Origin: Cognatishimia activa
GTDB taxonomy: Bacteria > Pseudomonadota > Alphaproteobacteria > Rhodobacterales > Rhodobacteraceae
Reading direction: 5' to 3'
DNA: 32,576 nt
Assembly (NCBI RefSeq): GCF_001458335.1
Contig: NZ_CYTO01000024.1
Coordinates: 309,492-342,067, forward strand
Both the position numbers and the translations under genes were made by a program. Shown piece by piece: positions 7,564 through 15,322 of the stretch. A model generated the notes under the pieces. That model ran no database searches. It was not told where the DNA came from and was given only the letters and a program-made list of their open reading frames with translations. Numbering within the stretch: the stretch's first letter is position 1; every line of letters begins with the position of its first letter.

Positions 7564-8960
7564 GAGGATTGCGCCTTCGATGGATCAAAGATCTCGCTCG
7601 GGAGGTAGATCCCCATCGTCTCCAATTCGTCTAAATAGGTCGGGCGAATGCCTGTGGCCTTATATTCCCCGATGATCGTTCCATCATCTTCGACGCCTTT
7701 GCGTTGGAACTTAGCAATCTCCTGCAGCTGGATAATGTCACCCTCCATGCCGGTAATCTCTGAAATCGAGACCACGCGACGCGAACCATCTCGCAAGCGG
7801 ACCAGTTGAACCAGCAACCTAACCGCAGATGAAATCTGCCCGCGAATGGCGTTTTGTGTCATTGGCATTCCAGCCATGCCGACCATTTGTTCAATTCTGC
7901 TAATGGCGTCCCGCGGGTTGTTGGCGTGCACCGTTGACATCGAACCTTCGTGACCGGTGTTCATGGCCTGAAGCATGTCGAAGGCTTCGCCCCCCCTCAC
8001 CTCGCCGATGATCACGCGATCTGGTCGCATCCGCAGGGCGTTTTTCACAAGATCACGCTGCATGATCTCATTGCGGCCATCAACGGTGGGTGGCCGCGTT
8101 TCGAGTCGCACAACATGCGGCTGTTGCAACTGAAGTTCCGCTGCATCTTCGATTGTCACCAAACGCTCTTCATGAGGGATAAACGAAGACAGCGCGTTCA
8201 GCATCGTTGTCTTACCTGCGCCGGTACCGCCAGAAATAATCATCGAAATCTTTGCCTGGGCGGAGGCCGCCAGCAAATCGGCCATCCCTTGAGACAGCGC
8301 GTTATTGTCCACCAGTCGCTGAAGAGAATAAGGGCGCTTGGAGAATTTGCGGATCGACACCTGCGGGCCATCAACGGCGACGGGTCGAATGGCGACGTTT
8401 ACACGTGATCCGTCTGCAAGGCGTGCGTCCACAAGTGGCGAACTCTCATCCACGCGTCGACCAACGGAAGCGACGATCTTATTGATCACCCGCATTAAGT
8501 GATCTTCATCTTTGAAACGGACCTTTGTGGCACTCAGAATACCGGCGCGTTCGATAAAGACACGTCCAGATCCCACAATGAGAATGTCTGAGATGCTGTC
8601 GTCAGCCAGAAGTGGCTCGATCGGGCCAAGCCCAAGCATTTCGTCGCCAATATCTGAAATCAGCTGTTCCAGCTCTGAAGAGCTGAGCGGAAAATTGTTA
8701 GATTTCGTGTATTCGCGAACCAGAGGGCGCAATTCATCTTGAATTTCGTCCTCATCCATCGTGTCCAAGATGGATAGGTTGATTTTATCAATCAGAAACC
8801 GGTGTAATTCGACCCGCTCGGAAATAAAATCTGGTTCAGCCTGTGCCGGATCGGACTCATCGATTGCTTCGGGCAGTTCTGCGACAACCTTTAAGCCCTG
8901 CGTTGCAGCTATTTTTTGTTCTGCGTTCTTTTCCGCGGTTCTGAAAAATCGTCCGACCAT
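7560..8960 (-). CDS. cpaF: Flp pilus assembly ATPase CpaF (TadA)
   Basis: CpaF is the secretion ATPase that powers Flp pilus assembly at the inner membrane. The 466-residue protein has an N-terminal helical domain, then the T2SSE core. Walker A is GGTGAGKTT at residues 244-252, Walker B surrounds [11 protein letters not shown] near 316-326, and the histidine box is [13 protein letters not shown] near 336-348. The TRPP motif and the R-x-x-P-D-R arginine region are also present, so it looks catalytically complete. It lies 10 bases after the L,D-transpeptidase stop and overlaps tadB by four bases. A run of seven G inside the Walker B region is simply coding. Confidence 0.96.
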   Translation of the reverse strand: MVGRFFRTAEKNAEQKIAATQGLKVVAELPEAIDESDPAQAEPDFISERVELHRFLIDKINLSILDTMDEDEIQDELRPLVREYTKSNNFPLSSSELEQLISDIGDEMLGLGPIEPLLADDSISDILIVGSGRVFIERAGILSATKVRFKDEDHLMRVINKIVASVGRRVDESSPLVDARLADGSRVNVAIRPVAVDGPQVSIRKFSKRPYSLQRLVDNNALSQGMADLLAASAQAKISMIISGGTGAGKTTMLNALSSFIPHEERLVTIEDAAELQLQQPHVVRLETRPPTVDGRNEIMQRDLVKNALRMRPDRVIIGEVRGGEAFDMLQAMNTGHEGSMSTVHANNPRDAISRIEQMVGMAGMPMTQNAIRGQISSAVRLLVQLVRLRDGSRRVVSISEITGMEGDIIQLQEIAKFQRKGVEDDGTIIGEYKATGIRPTYLDELETMGIYLPSEIFDPSKAQSS

Positions 8961-8970
8961 AACTGACTTT

Positions 8971-9525
8971 CTATTTTACGATAACTTTCGTTCCAGGCTT
9001 CACTTTTTCATACAGAGACATCACGTCGGCATTGGTGAGCCTAAAGCATCCCGACGTTTCGTACCCACCAATTGTCGAGCTGCTATTGGTGCCGTGAATG
9101 CGGTAAAGAGTGTCCCGGCCGTCTTCAAAGAGGTACAGTGCGCGTGCGCCCAACGGGTTATATGGACCTGGAGGCACGTAATCTGGCAAAGACGTATCCC
9201 GCTTTCGCATTGCAGCTGGAGGGCGCCACGCAGGCCAAGTCGCCTTACGTCCAACAACCGTAGTCCCAACCCAGACAAAACCGTCCCGACCCGCAGAAAT
9301 TTTATACTTCTCTGCTTGACCTTTTCCTAAAACGCGGTGAAGCGTAAGTTGTTGGTTTGAAATAATAATTGTTCCCGGACGTTCATTGCTGCGATAGCTG
9401 ACAATCTCCATTGTCGTGGGGCCATGGCTCCGCGGGATCTTCTTCATTTCCGCATGGCCTTGGCCGCCGACCAAAGTGGCGGCACCTAAAGCTGCGGTGA
9501 ATGTTCGACGAGAAATTCTGGTCAT
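8971..9525 (-). CDS. L,D-transpeptidase (YkuD family) with twin-arginine-type signal
   Basis: This 184-residue protein begins with SRRTF at residues 5-9 and a hydrophobic stretch, a Tat-like signal; a plain Sec signal cannot be excluded. The YkuD domain fills the rest. It contains WVGTTVVGRKATWPAWRPP, NPLGARALYLF, then H144-G-T, T151-I-G, and S158-G-C160-F-R162-L-T-N, where Cys160 is the expected nucleophile. Such enzymes make 3-3 peptidoglycan cross-links or attach proteins to peptidoglycan in the periplasm. The usual alphaproteobacterial motif has I where F161 stands, a mild change. Its ATG overlaps the cpaE stop by four bases (9522-9525) and cpaF follows 10 bases later, so it is embedded in the pilus operon. 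A role in fitting the pilus through the cell wall is my inference. Confidence 0.9.
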   Translation of the reverse strand: MTRISRRTFTAALGAATLVGGQGHAEMKKIPRSHGPTTMEIVSYRSNERPGTIIISNQQLTLHRVLGKGQAEKYKISAGRDGFVWVGTTVVGRKATWPAWRPPAAMRKRDTSLPDYVPPGPYNPLGARALYLFEDGRDTLYRIHGTNSSSTIGGYETSGCFRLTNADVMSLYEKVKPGTKVIVK

Positions 9526-10670
9526 CCGGTCGCTACCTCCGTCTTCGGTAATTCGATCGCTTTCACGTATTTTCGGAGACGTTTGGTAAAGGCGTTTCCA
9601 GACCTGACATCTGCCGGCACGAGGCCTCGATCCAATGCCTCACCCAGCACATCATTTTCGACTGGCAGGTAATAAAATGGCGTATCTTCAAACAACTCTT
9701 TGAGTTTTGAATTGCCAATTCTTGACCCAAAAATCGACCGATTGCGTTTGTTAATCAAAACCGAAATAGGAAAATCATCGCCGCGCAAAGCTTTGACCCG
9801 TGCTACCATTTCAAGGGCGTGTTTCAGCGACGGCAAATTAAGTTCGCTCACGATTGAACATGTGTTCACTGCAGACAGGACATCATCACGCCAGTCGGTT
9901 TCATAATATGGAATATCCAGCACCGTATGGTCATGTTCCATCACAACCGTATCGAGCATGCGTAACACCAGCTCATACCCATTCAACTCAGTGTTCAGAT
10001 CCGGTCGCTTGAACGAATAAAGGAAAAATCCGTTCTCATGTGGCTGGCGTAAGACACGCATAAATTCCGCGTCAATGCGACGGGGCGAGCCGACGACAGA
10101 TCCCAAGTTAAACGTACTGGGCATATTAAGAACATAGGAACAGTTACCGGTCGAAAAATCGAGGTCAAACAAGGCGATAGATTTCTTTTGTTTGCGAAAT
10201 TGCTGTTGCAAAATATCTGCAAGGCTCACCGCAACGGTCGTCGCCCCTGCGCCACCGACGGCGGAGAGAACGGCGTGTACCTTGTGTCGTCCAAAGCGTT
10301 TTGTCTGCACGACGGCTTTGATTGCCGCGACCAATACGTCCTTTTCGAGCGGCTTGTTAATCCAATCTTGCACCTTGTGGCGGAACAACAGGCGCGTTTC
10401 TTCGGCATTCAGAGTCGGCGAAACTGTAATAATGGGCAGGTTGGAATCATTACCCTGTACCGATGTGAGGACCTGAACTTCGTCGTCGTTGAGCGCAGAA
10501 AAATCTAGGATGACAAGATCAAACGTCCCGTCTTCGAGTGTCTTTTCCACGTCCCGATGATCGATCGCTTCAATCAAGAATTCAGTGGATTCCAATGCAC
10601 CTTTGACATCACCCGGATGGGTGTCAGCGCCGTTGACCAATAGAATGCGTGTTTTTGTAGTTTCTGTCAT
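9522..10670 (-). CDS. cpaE: Pilus assembly localisation ATPase CpaE (TadZ)
   Basis: CpaE has 382 residues in two parts. Residues 6-125 form a receiver-like domain with LVILDFSAL (Asp56) and the INKPLEK loop (Lys106-Pro107). Residues 130-360 form a MinD/ParA-like ATPase fold starting VHAVLSAVGGAGATTVAVSL. The nucleotide loop is GGAGATT: the Walker A lysine position holds alanine and there is no signature lysine ahead of it. CpaE/TadZ proteins often have atypical loops, so this fits the family, and binding or hydrolysis may be weak. Family members localise the pilus apparatus at the pole. FDLDFSTGNCSYVL follows as the second motif. It is 22 bases after the second TadE-like gene. Confidence 0.9.
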   Translation of the reverse strand: MTETTKTRILLVNGADTHPGDVKGALESTEFLIEAIDHRDVEKTLEDGTFDLVILDFSALNDDEVQVLTSVQGNDSNLPIITVSPTLNAEETRLLFRHKVQDWINKPLEKDVLVAAIKAVVQTKRFGRHKVHAVLSAVGGAGATTVAVSLADILQQQFRKQKKSIALFDLDFSTGNCSYVLNMPSTFNLGSVVGSPRRIDAEFMRVLRQPHENGFFLYSFKRPDLNTELNGYELVLRMLDTVVMEHDHTVLDIPYYETDWRDDVLSAVNTCSIVSELNLPSLKHALEMVARVKALRGDDFPISVLINKRNRSIFGSRIGNSKLKELFEDTPFYYLPVENDVLGEALDRGLVPADVRSGNAFTKRLRKYVKAIELPKTEVATG

Positions 10671-10692
10671 CGTTAATAATCCACCACCGCGG

Positions 10693-11322
10693 TCAACATG
10701 TGTCGCGGCAATCGCTAAGATCTTCGCTCGTTATTGCGACTGGGTGTGCCGCGATTTCTAAATTATTGATTGCTGGAACCAGTCGGTCCAACAGCAAAAA
10801 ATCAAATGTGATATTGCGTAATTCGACCGTGATCGTAGAGACTTGGCCAAATGGGCGACCGACGTAGCCAAGGCCAGACCTAGAATAAGTCACCCGTACA
10901 TTGTCGACAGTGATAAAGGGGGCAACGTCACACATACCGACAACGGAAGTTGCACTAACACTGCCGCAAACACCGTCCCCTCCGGTGACAATCCGCTCTA
11001 ATGTGCCTGTTGCGCAGGCCGTTGTTTCAGCACCGCAAGCGATCCGCGAGGTGGACGTTGGAACCGGATCACCCTCGACTTCGCCAGAAATGCCAGATGC
11101 CATCGCCGCTTCATATTGCGCGCGCCCAACCAGAGGCGTCGATACTGCCACCATCCGTGCACCGATCTGAGTTGCTTTCGCAGCCATATTCCACTGCCAG
11201 GCCAACCCGCCAAACTCGATCATCCCTGTGAACACCAACAAAACAATCGGCATGGCCAACAAGGCTTCGGTCATACTCGTCGCGGTGTCATCCCTCGCGA
11301 ACTTTGCCAGAGACATTACCAT
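10693..11322 (-). CDS. TadE-like pseudopilin (second copy)
   Basis: There are 209 residues from ATG 11322; ATG 11316 is also possible. GAGG eight bases ahead supports 11322, while a still longer reading from 11346 would lie deeper in the upstream gene. The N-terminal TadE signature is present: a short charged leader, then SMTEALLAMPIVLLVFTGMI with Glu19 and Pro25, followed by EFG. The rest is predicted periplasmic, with several cysteines including a C-x-x-x-C end (DCRDTC). It is a minor pilin of the Tad system, presumably processed by CpaA. The start overlaps the stop of the first TadE-like gene. Confidence 0.82.
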   Translation of the reverse strand: MVMSLAKFARDDTATSMTEALLAMPIVLLVFTGMIEFGGLAWQWNMAAKATQIGARMVAVSTPLVGRAQYEAAMASGISGEVEGDPVPTSTSRIACGAETTACATGTLERIVTGGDGVCGSVSATSVVGMCDVAPFITVDNVRVTYSRSGLGYVGRPFGQVSTITVELRNITFDFLLLDRLVPAINNLEIAAHPVAITSEDLSDCRDTC

Positions 11323-11777
11323 CCGTAATACCTCATCGTTGCCCAATACCGGATTTGGATGCTGTCGCTGAACACCGCGCTAAAAAACGGGGTTCCTTGA
11401 TAGTTTACCGAACCTTCCAGCACGATGGTGGTATCAATGTCAGGCAACGTGGGCAAAGAAAGGAGATCGGGCGAGATTGAAAGCTCTGAAGCGTCGTCCC
11501 ATCCGGGAACGCGGGTCTGAGATGCCCCCCCTGGGTAGCCATAGAAGGCAATTTCACGGGCTGTCCCAATATCACATGAAAGAATTTCACGGCAACGCGA
11601 CCAATAGCGCGCCGCATCACGCACTCCAACTTGAAGCTGCTGGCGTTGCCACATGAGGCTGCCAAACTCCAGCAGCCCCATTGTAAAAAGAACGAGGACT
11701 GGAAGTACAAGCACACCTTCGACCAAAACAGCACCGTCTTGGTCCGAGCGTAGGTCCTTATGTTTCTTCCGTACCAA
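11316..11777 (-). CDS. tadE: TadE-like pseudopilin (first copy), TTG start
   Basis: The protein has 153 residues. The start is TTG at 11777, chosen because AAGGAGGGG lies eight bases ahead and no ATG or GTG fits. After a basic leader comes the TadE signature GAVLVEGVLVLPVLVLFTMG followed by LLEFG, with Glu20 in the conserved position, then a helix WQRQQLQVGVRDAARYWSRC. TadE-type pseudopilins are minor components cleaved by the prepilin peptidase. The C-terminal half is short and beta-like, ending YYGW. It is 82 bases after the small lipoprotein gene and overlaps the next TadE-like gene. Confidence 0.85.
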   Translation of the reverse strand: MVRKKHKDLRSDQDGAVLVEGVLVLPVLVLFTMGLLEFGSLMWQRQQLQVGVRDAARYWSRCREILSCDIGTAREIAFYGYPGGASQTRVPGWDDASELSISPDLLSLPTLPDIDTTIVLEGSVNYQGTPFFSAVFSDSIQIRYWATMRYYGW

Positions 11778-11859
11778 TTTACAGGCCCCTCCTTACAGAG
11801 ATCCCGTCTTTACCTCATAAAACTCTCAAGCGTTCCGCCATTTCGCACAGGCACGAACT

Positions 11860-12054
11860 CTAGCCGCCGACGTTGGTTCCTGTGTTTGCAGTATTCGTTG
11901 GCTCAACTTCCATAATGGCAGTATTTGCCATATGGGCATTCCCTGCCCTCGTAGACACACGGTCCCAATTGTTCCGATACTCAGCGCAGCTGGCGAGCAA
12001 TGTGCCACAGACCAAAAGAAGCAGAGTAGCCTTACTTTTTCTTGATGACGCCAT
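11860..12054 (-). CDS. Small lipoprotein in the pilus operon
   Basis: A 64-residue protein starts at ATG 12054, with TTGGAG seven bases ahead; the start lies inside the end of cpaC (23-base overlap). Residues 1-21 form a lipoprotein signal with lipobox LLASC. The mature peptide is only about 43 residues (WDRVSTRAGNAHMANTAIME, then VEPTN...). The pattern D-x-V-S-x-x-A-G-N-A-x-x-x-N recalls small lipoproteins I associate with alphaproteobacterial tad loci. By position it stands where Caulobacter has the lipoprotein CpaD. It could be a pilotin or partner for the CpaC secretin; that is inference. No recognisable cpaD and no OmpA-type gene occur in the window. Confidence 0.72.
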   Translation of the reverse strand: MASSRKSKATLLLLVCGTLLASCAEYRNNWDRVSTRAGNAHMANTAIMEVEPTNTANTGTNVGG

Positions 12055-13450
12055 CGTCAAACTCCAATTCAATCATATGACCGTACGGCCCGACAACACC
12101 AACGCCATTTCTGAAATTGCGGATTTGGTCTTTGTCCACTTCCAAGAGCCCCATCAGGAACAATTCGACGTCATCACTGGATCGCGTCGTATCAAACGGG
12201 CTGGCCAGCGGCTCGCCAGGGCGCGCCGGGCGTACAATTCGAGGCGTAACCAAAATGACCAAATCGCTTTCGCGTTTTTGGAATCGGGTGCTGCGGAAAA
12301 GAGCGCCGAGAACAGGAACCTGTCCAAGCCAAGGCACCTGATCAATGCTGCGCGCATTGTTTGTCTGTAACAGACCTGCAATCGCGAAGCTTTGACCAGA
12401 CCGCAGTGAAACTGTGGTCCGTGCACGCCGCGTGGTAAACCCAGGTTCACCATTCACATTAATTGACGCGTCAATGTCGCTCACTTCTGGTGTGATCCGC
12501 AGACGGATCAATTCATCGTCCAGAACCTCGGGCAAGAAGTTCAGTTTAACACCAAACTCACGATACTCTGTGGCGATGGTTGTGACACCATCGGTGCGGC
12601 TGGCGACGGAGATTGGCACTTCGCCACCAGCTACGAAATTTGCTTCGATACCGCTGGTCGTGACCAACTTTGGGTTTGCGAGACGACGGGCCAAACCTTT
12701 GCCCTCAAGCGCGTTGATCATAAAGTCGATCTGGCCACCAGACACTTGCAGCAAAGTTCCCACTGCAGTGCCAAAAGGCACACCCGTCGGCAACGCTCCA
12801 GTTGCGAAACGCTCATCGCCCGCGCCTCCAGAGCCTGTACCAGTCAGGCTAACGCCTAGCTCACGGCCGGAACTGCGTTCTACTTCGATAATGCGCACGT
12901 CCAATTCGACTTGACGCTCACCTTTGATCTGCATCGCATTGATGACAGGGTCAGATGTATATTGCTGAGCGATCTTTACGATACGGCTGGCATCAACGTC
13001 ATTCCGAGCGGTGCCTGTCAGGCGAACGCGGTTGTTGATGTTTGTCACGGCGATATTAGAGCTTGGAACCGCGGATTTAATAGAGGCTTCAAGGTCCGAA
13101 AAATCCGCCCGAACCCGAACGTCAACAACCTCGAGGATGCGACGGTCTTCGGTATAAAGCGTGATGTTCGTGATACCAAATCGCTTAGACTGGATATAAA
13201 GCGAGTTATCCGTCAGCGGAAATACGTCCAGAATGTCTGTATTCCCGATAACGATTTCCGAAAACGGCTTGTCGGTTGAGACCGTCAAAACCCGCCCGGA
13301 TTCCATTTCGACTTTGCTGACTGTGCCATCGTCAATGGTAATGCTCTGCGTTTGCGCTTGAGCAACCGGCGCCATGGCAATCAGCGCAATCAGCAGACCT
13401 AAGAAGGGTGCTTTCAAGGTCGCCTTGCACTGTTGCGCTAAGAATTTCAT
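12032..13450 (-). CDS. cpaC: Outer-membrane secretin CpaC (RcpA)
   Basis: CpaC forms the outer-membrane channel for the Flp pilus. The 472 residues start with a signal peptide (about 1-33, ending APVAQAQ), then an N-terminal domain with GRVLTVSTDKPFSEIVIGN and LYIQSKRFGITNITLY. A BON-like region follows (VTNINNRVRLTGTARND). The secretin core runs from about residue 180, with RQVELDVRIIEVERSSGREL, then GEVPISV, VKLNFLPEVLDDELIRLRIT, SLRSGQSFAIAGLL and VPWLGQVPVLGALFRSTRFQ, all standard secretin motifs. GAGGGCAG gives a good ribosome site for ATG 13450. It is 15 bases after cpaB and overlaps the lipoprotein gene, so the three are coupled. Confidence 0.95.
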   Translation of the reverse strand: MKFLAQQCKATLKAPFLGLLIALIAMAPVAQAQTQSITIDDGTVSKVEMESGRVLTVSTDKPFSEIVIGNTDILDVFPLTDNSLYIQSKRFGITNITLYTEDRRILEVVDVRVRADFSDLEASIKSAVPSSNIAVTNINNRVRLTGTARNDVDASRIVKIAQQYTSDPVINAMQIKGERQVELDVRIIEVERSSGRELGVSLTGTGSGGAGDERFATGALPTGVPFGTAVGTLLQVSGGQIDFMINALEGKGLARRLANPKLVTTSGIEANFVAGGEVPISVASRTDGVTTIATEYREFGVKLNFLPEVLDDELIRLRITPEVSDIDASINVNGEPGFTTRRARTTVSLRSGQSFAIAGLLQTNNARSIDQVPWLGQVPVLGALFRSTRFQKRESDLVILVTPRIVRPARPGEPLASPFDTTRSSDDVELFLMGLLEVDKDQIRNFRNGVGVVGPYGHMIELEFDDGVIKKK

Positions 13451-13465
13451 TTTTCTGCCCTCAAT

Positions 13466-14614
13466 TCACTGGGCGTCCACTGTCGTTGTGGTTTCGCCCG
13501 TCTCCTCGAACCCCAGTTCTTCAGCCTCATCGTCTCCTCGTGAGACCTTATAGTCAACGCGCTTGCCGTTTCTAATGACACCGACATTCACTTTTGTTGA
13601 CCTAATGGCAACAATCGGTGCCGGTTTTGGCTCTGGAGCCACCTCAACGACGGGTTCCGGAGCGACTTCGACCACTTGCTCTTGGGTTTCGATTTTCTCT
13701 TCGACCCCCTCTAAGCGCTGGTTCACGCCGTCAGAAAGGCTTTGTATCAACGTTTCTAGGCTCGAAAAGCGTTCATCTTGTTCCGCTTTTTCGGCGTCTA
13801 TCTGCAATTGCTCATTACGCGCGCGGATCAGATCATCCGCCGCATCTTGCTCGTTTAAATCTTTCGTCGTGATACGTTCAAGCTCTTCTAATTCGTTTGA
13901 GCCGACATTGCGCAGGGCCAGCGACAATACCCCGACATTTGCGCCAAGAACCAGTTTTTGCGCTTCAATCGTGTTGACTTCGAAAGTGACAGTGCGAACG
14001 ACGCTAGGCTTATCCCGGCGCTCGTCGGCGACTTGGTCAATCGCCAAAACACGCACGCCTTGCAGCAGCACGTCAACATAGCGGCTTGACTTGCCGCCCC
14101 TGGTCAACATGACATCGACACGGTCGCCAGGTAGAACAAACCCGGCCACGCCCAAAACGTCATTCACGCGAATAGAAACAGCTTTCAAGCCGGGGGTCAG
14201 TGCCGCGGAAAGCTTCGCACGCTGGCCAGGCACCGTGATCTTTGATGCTAGGATCGGCTCTCCCAACTCGATTTGCGTCAAAGCAAAGCGCCGAGTCTCT
14301 TCCGTATCCCCAACCACCACATCTGAAATTTTGGAGAATGAACCTTCAGGTTTAATATTACTGGTCCATTCGATTTCTTGCAGAACATTTGCATCGATCA
14401 AATTACCAAAGGCCAACCGACGGTCCGCAACAACAATTGTGTTCTTGGGGGCCTTCGCCTCTTCCGCAGCCTTCTCTGCTTCGGCAAGCAGTCGACTTTC
14501 AAGATTGGCCTGGATGCTCGTTCTTTCGTTTTCCAACCATTGCTGAAATCCAAACACAGCAACGATGGCAATAATCACTGCCACCAACAAACTGGCTACG
14601 GTTGAAAACCTCAT
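13466..14614 (-). CDS. cpaB: Flp pilus assembly protein CpaB (RcpC)
   Basis: CpaB has 382 residues, with one N-terminal membrane segment (VASLLVAVIIAIVAVFGF) and a periplasmic remainder. A SAF-like domain lies around residues 58-125 (NTIVVADRRLAFGNLIDANV), followed by the RcpC/CpaB domain with GLKAVSIRVNDVLGVAGFVL, PGDRVDVML and TVTFEVNTIEAQKLVLGANV. After that come a helical coiled-coil-like segment and a repeat, VVEVAPEP twice in a row, before a charged C-terminus. RcpC-type proteins help stabilise the secretin and may bind peptidoglycan. AAAGGAGG nine bases ahead of ATG 14614 is the strongest ribosome site of the locus. The gap to flp holds two stem-loops. Confidence 0.92.
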   Translation of the reverse strand: MRFSTVASLLVAVIIAIVAVFGFQQWLENERTSIQANLESRLLAEAEKAAEEAKAPKNTIVVADRRLAFGNLIDANVLQEIEWTSNIKPEGSFSKISDVVVGDTEETRRFALTQIELGEPILASKITVPGQRAKLSAALTPGLKAVSIRVNDVLGVAGFVLPGDRVDVMLTRGGKSSRYVDVLLQGVRVLAIDQVADERRDKPSVVRTVTFEVNTIEAQKLVLGANVGVLSLALRNVGSNELEELERITTKDLNEQDAADDLIRARNEQLQIDAEKAEQDERFSSLETLIQSLSDGVNQRLEGVEEKIETQEQVVEVAPEPVVEVAPEPKPAPIVAIRSTKVNVGVIRNGKRVDYKVSRGDDEAEELGFEETGETTTTVDAQ

Positions 14615-14741
14615 ACGAACGTGCCTCCTTTCAGAAGCTTTGTGTAATTGTACTCAACGACGAAACTAAGAACCCAGCTTTCCGATCAAAAATCTTTCGG
14701 TCAGCCTTGCGCGGCCCATCGTTTCCAAATTCTAAACAATG

Positions 14742-14770
14742 TGCATGATGCGACCTTGCCGCATCATGCA
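14742..14770 (-). terminator. Stem-loop 2 between flp and cpaB
   Basis: A perfect 11-bp stem, TGCATGATGCG (14742-14752) with CGCATCATGCA (14760-14770), encloses a seven-base loop. Read in the direction of flp transcription it is the second hairpin after the flp stop. No U-run follows, so it may protect mRNA ends or attenuate rather than fully terminate. Confidence 0.6.
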
Positions 14771-14773
14771 TTT

Positions 14774-14803
14774 GGCGTGTTGGCGCGAAATTGCGCCAAC
14801 GCC
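14774..14803 (-). terminator. Stem-loop 1 immediately after the flp stop
   Basis: On the plus strand GGCG-T-GTTGGCGC (14774-14786) pairs with GCGCCAACGCC (14793-14803) as about 11 bp with a two-base bulge and a six-base loop. It begins next to the flp stop at 14805. With the second hairpin it likely separates abundant pilin mRNA from the downstream operon, as is common for pilin genes; the effect is inferred. Confidence 0.6.
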
Positions 14804-14804
14804 A

Positions 14805-15017
14805 TTAGGATGGCAATGAAGGCGGTCCGTCGAGGCCCGTGATCCAGTTAGACCATGCTTGCCATGCTGCGCCAAGGTTCTGGCCAAACGCCAAGATGGC
14901 CAAAACAACGGCTGCCGTCAAAAGACCAAGTAGGATGAGGTATTCTGTAAGTGCAAGCCCCTCCTCATCGGAACGAAGTCGAGCGTACAAACCCACCAAA
15001 TAAGACTTAATATTCAT
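14805..15017 (-). CDS. flp: Flp-family major pilin
   Basis: The prepilin is 70 residues from ATG 15017, with GGAG seven bases ahead; the longer reading from 15083 lacks support. The leader of 20 residues ends in EEG, then LALTEYLILLGLLTAAVVLA follows. Glu25 (position +5) and Tyr26 form the Flp motif, so the cut is expected after Gly20, giving a 50-residue mature pilin. The hydrophobic helix continues to about residue 45, and the tail is Trp-rich then GLDGPPSLPS. It is the structural subunit of the adhesive Flp fibre, processed by the peptidase at 17146. It heads the large pilus operon and is preceded by a 305-base upstream region with candidate promoter and operator elements. Confidence 0.95.
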   Translation of the reverse strand: MNIKSYLVGLYARLRSDEEGLALTEYLILLGLLTAAVVLAILAFGQNLGAAWQAWSNWITGLDGPPSLPS

Positions 15018-15322
15018 TCTGTTACTCCAAGTACCCAAACGCTTGCTACCTCCTGACAGCAAGACCACTCGCGCCCGTCTCATTCTGAGACTAATTAGTA
15101 TTCGAATTATTCGTATTTAACGAAACAATGCTACATCCGAGAAATTTATTATGTCAAATTTTTGCCAAACTTTTTTCACTATCGCACTGAAATATTTCAA
15201 CAATCCTACATCTTGCGTCCAATTGTGTATGCTCAGTTAAAAAATATCCACCTATGAGATATAACATAAAATTTGATACACGCTAAACGGGAAAACTATC
15301 CTTTTGATTATTCACCGACGAA
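15018..15322 (-). promoter_or_regulatory. Upstream regulatory region of flp
   Basis: These 305 AT-rich bases hold no gene. In the flp direction a possible sigma-70 pair is TTGACA (plus-strand 15152-15157) with TAGCAT (15128-15133) at 18-base spacing. Dyads are clustered: GTCTCA-TTC-TGAGAC at 15077-15091, ACTAATTAGT at 15090-15099, CGAAT-T-ATTCG just beyond, and TGAAATATTTCA at 15188-15199. The density suggests binding of regulators around the flp promoter. The promoter assignment is tentative. Confidence 0.4.
15077..15091. promoter_or_regulatory. Inverted repeat GTCTCA-TTC-TGAGAC upstream of flp
   Basis: It is a perfect 6-bp dyad with a three-base centre, about 60 bases upstream of the flp start. 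The core TCTCA-TTC-TGAGA matches the core of the dyad at 18253-18273 except for one centre base. It is a candidate operator for a dimeric regulator, or a hairpin in the flp leader RNA. Confidence 0.5.

Noticed and set aside
7981-7997. C7 run in cpaF and G7 run at 1118-1124 as phase-variation tracts
   Set aside because: They lie in conserved parts of the genes where the codons are dictated by protein sequence, and seven bases is within chance expectation.
13563-14081. Long open frame opposite cpaB
   Set aside because: It is a Ser/Thr-rich mirror of the cpaB coding strand, with no ribosome site; the cpaB product matches its family over the whole length.
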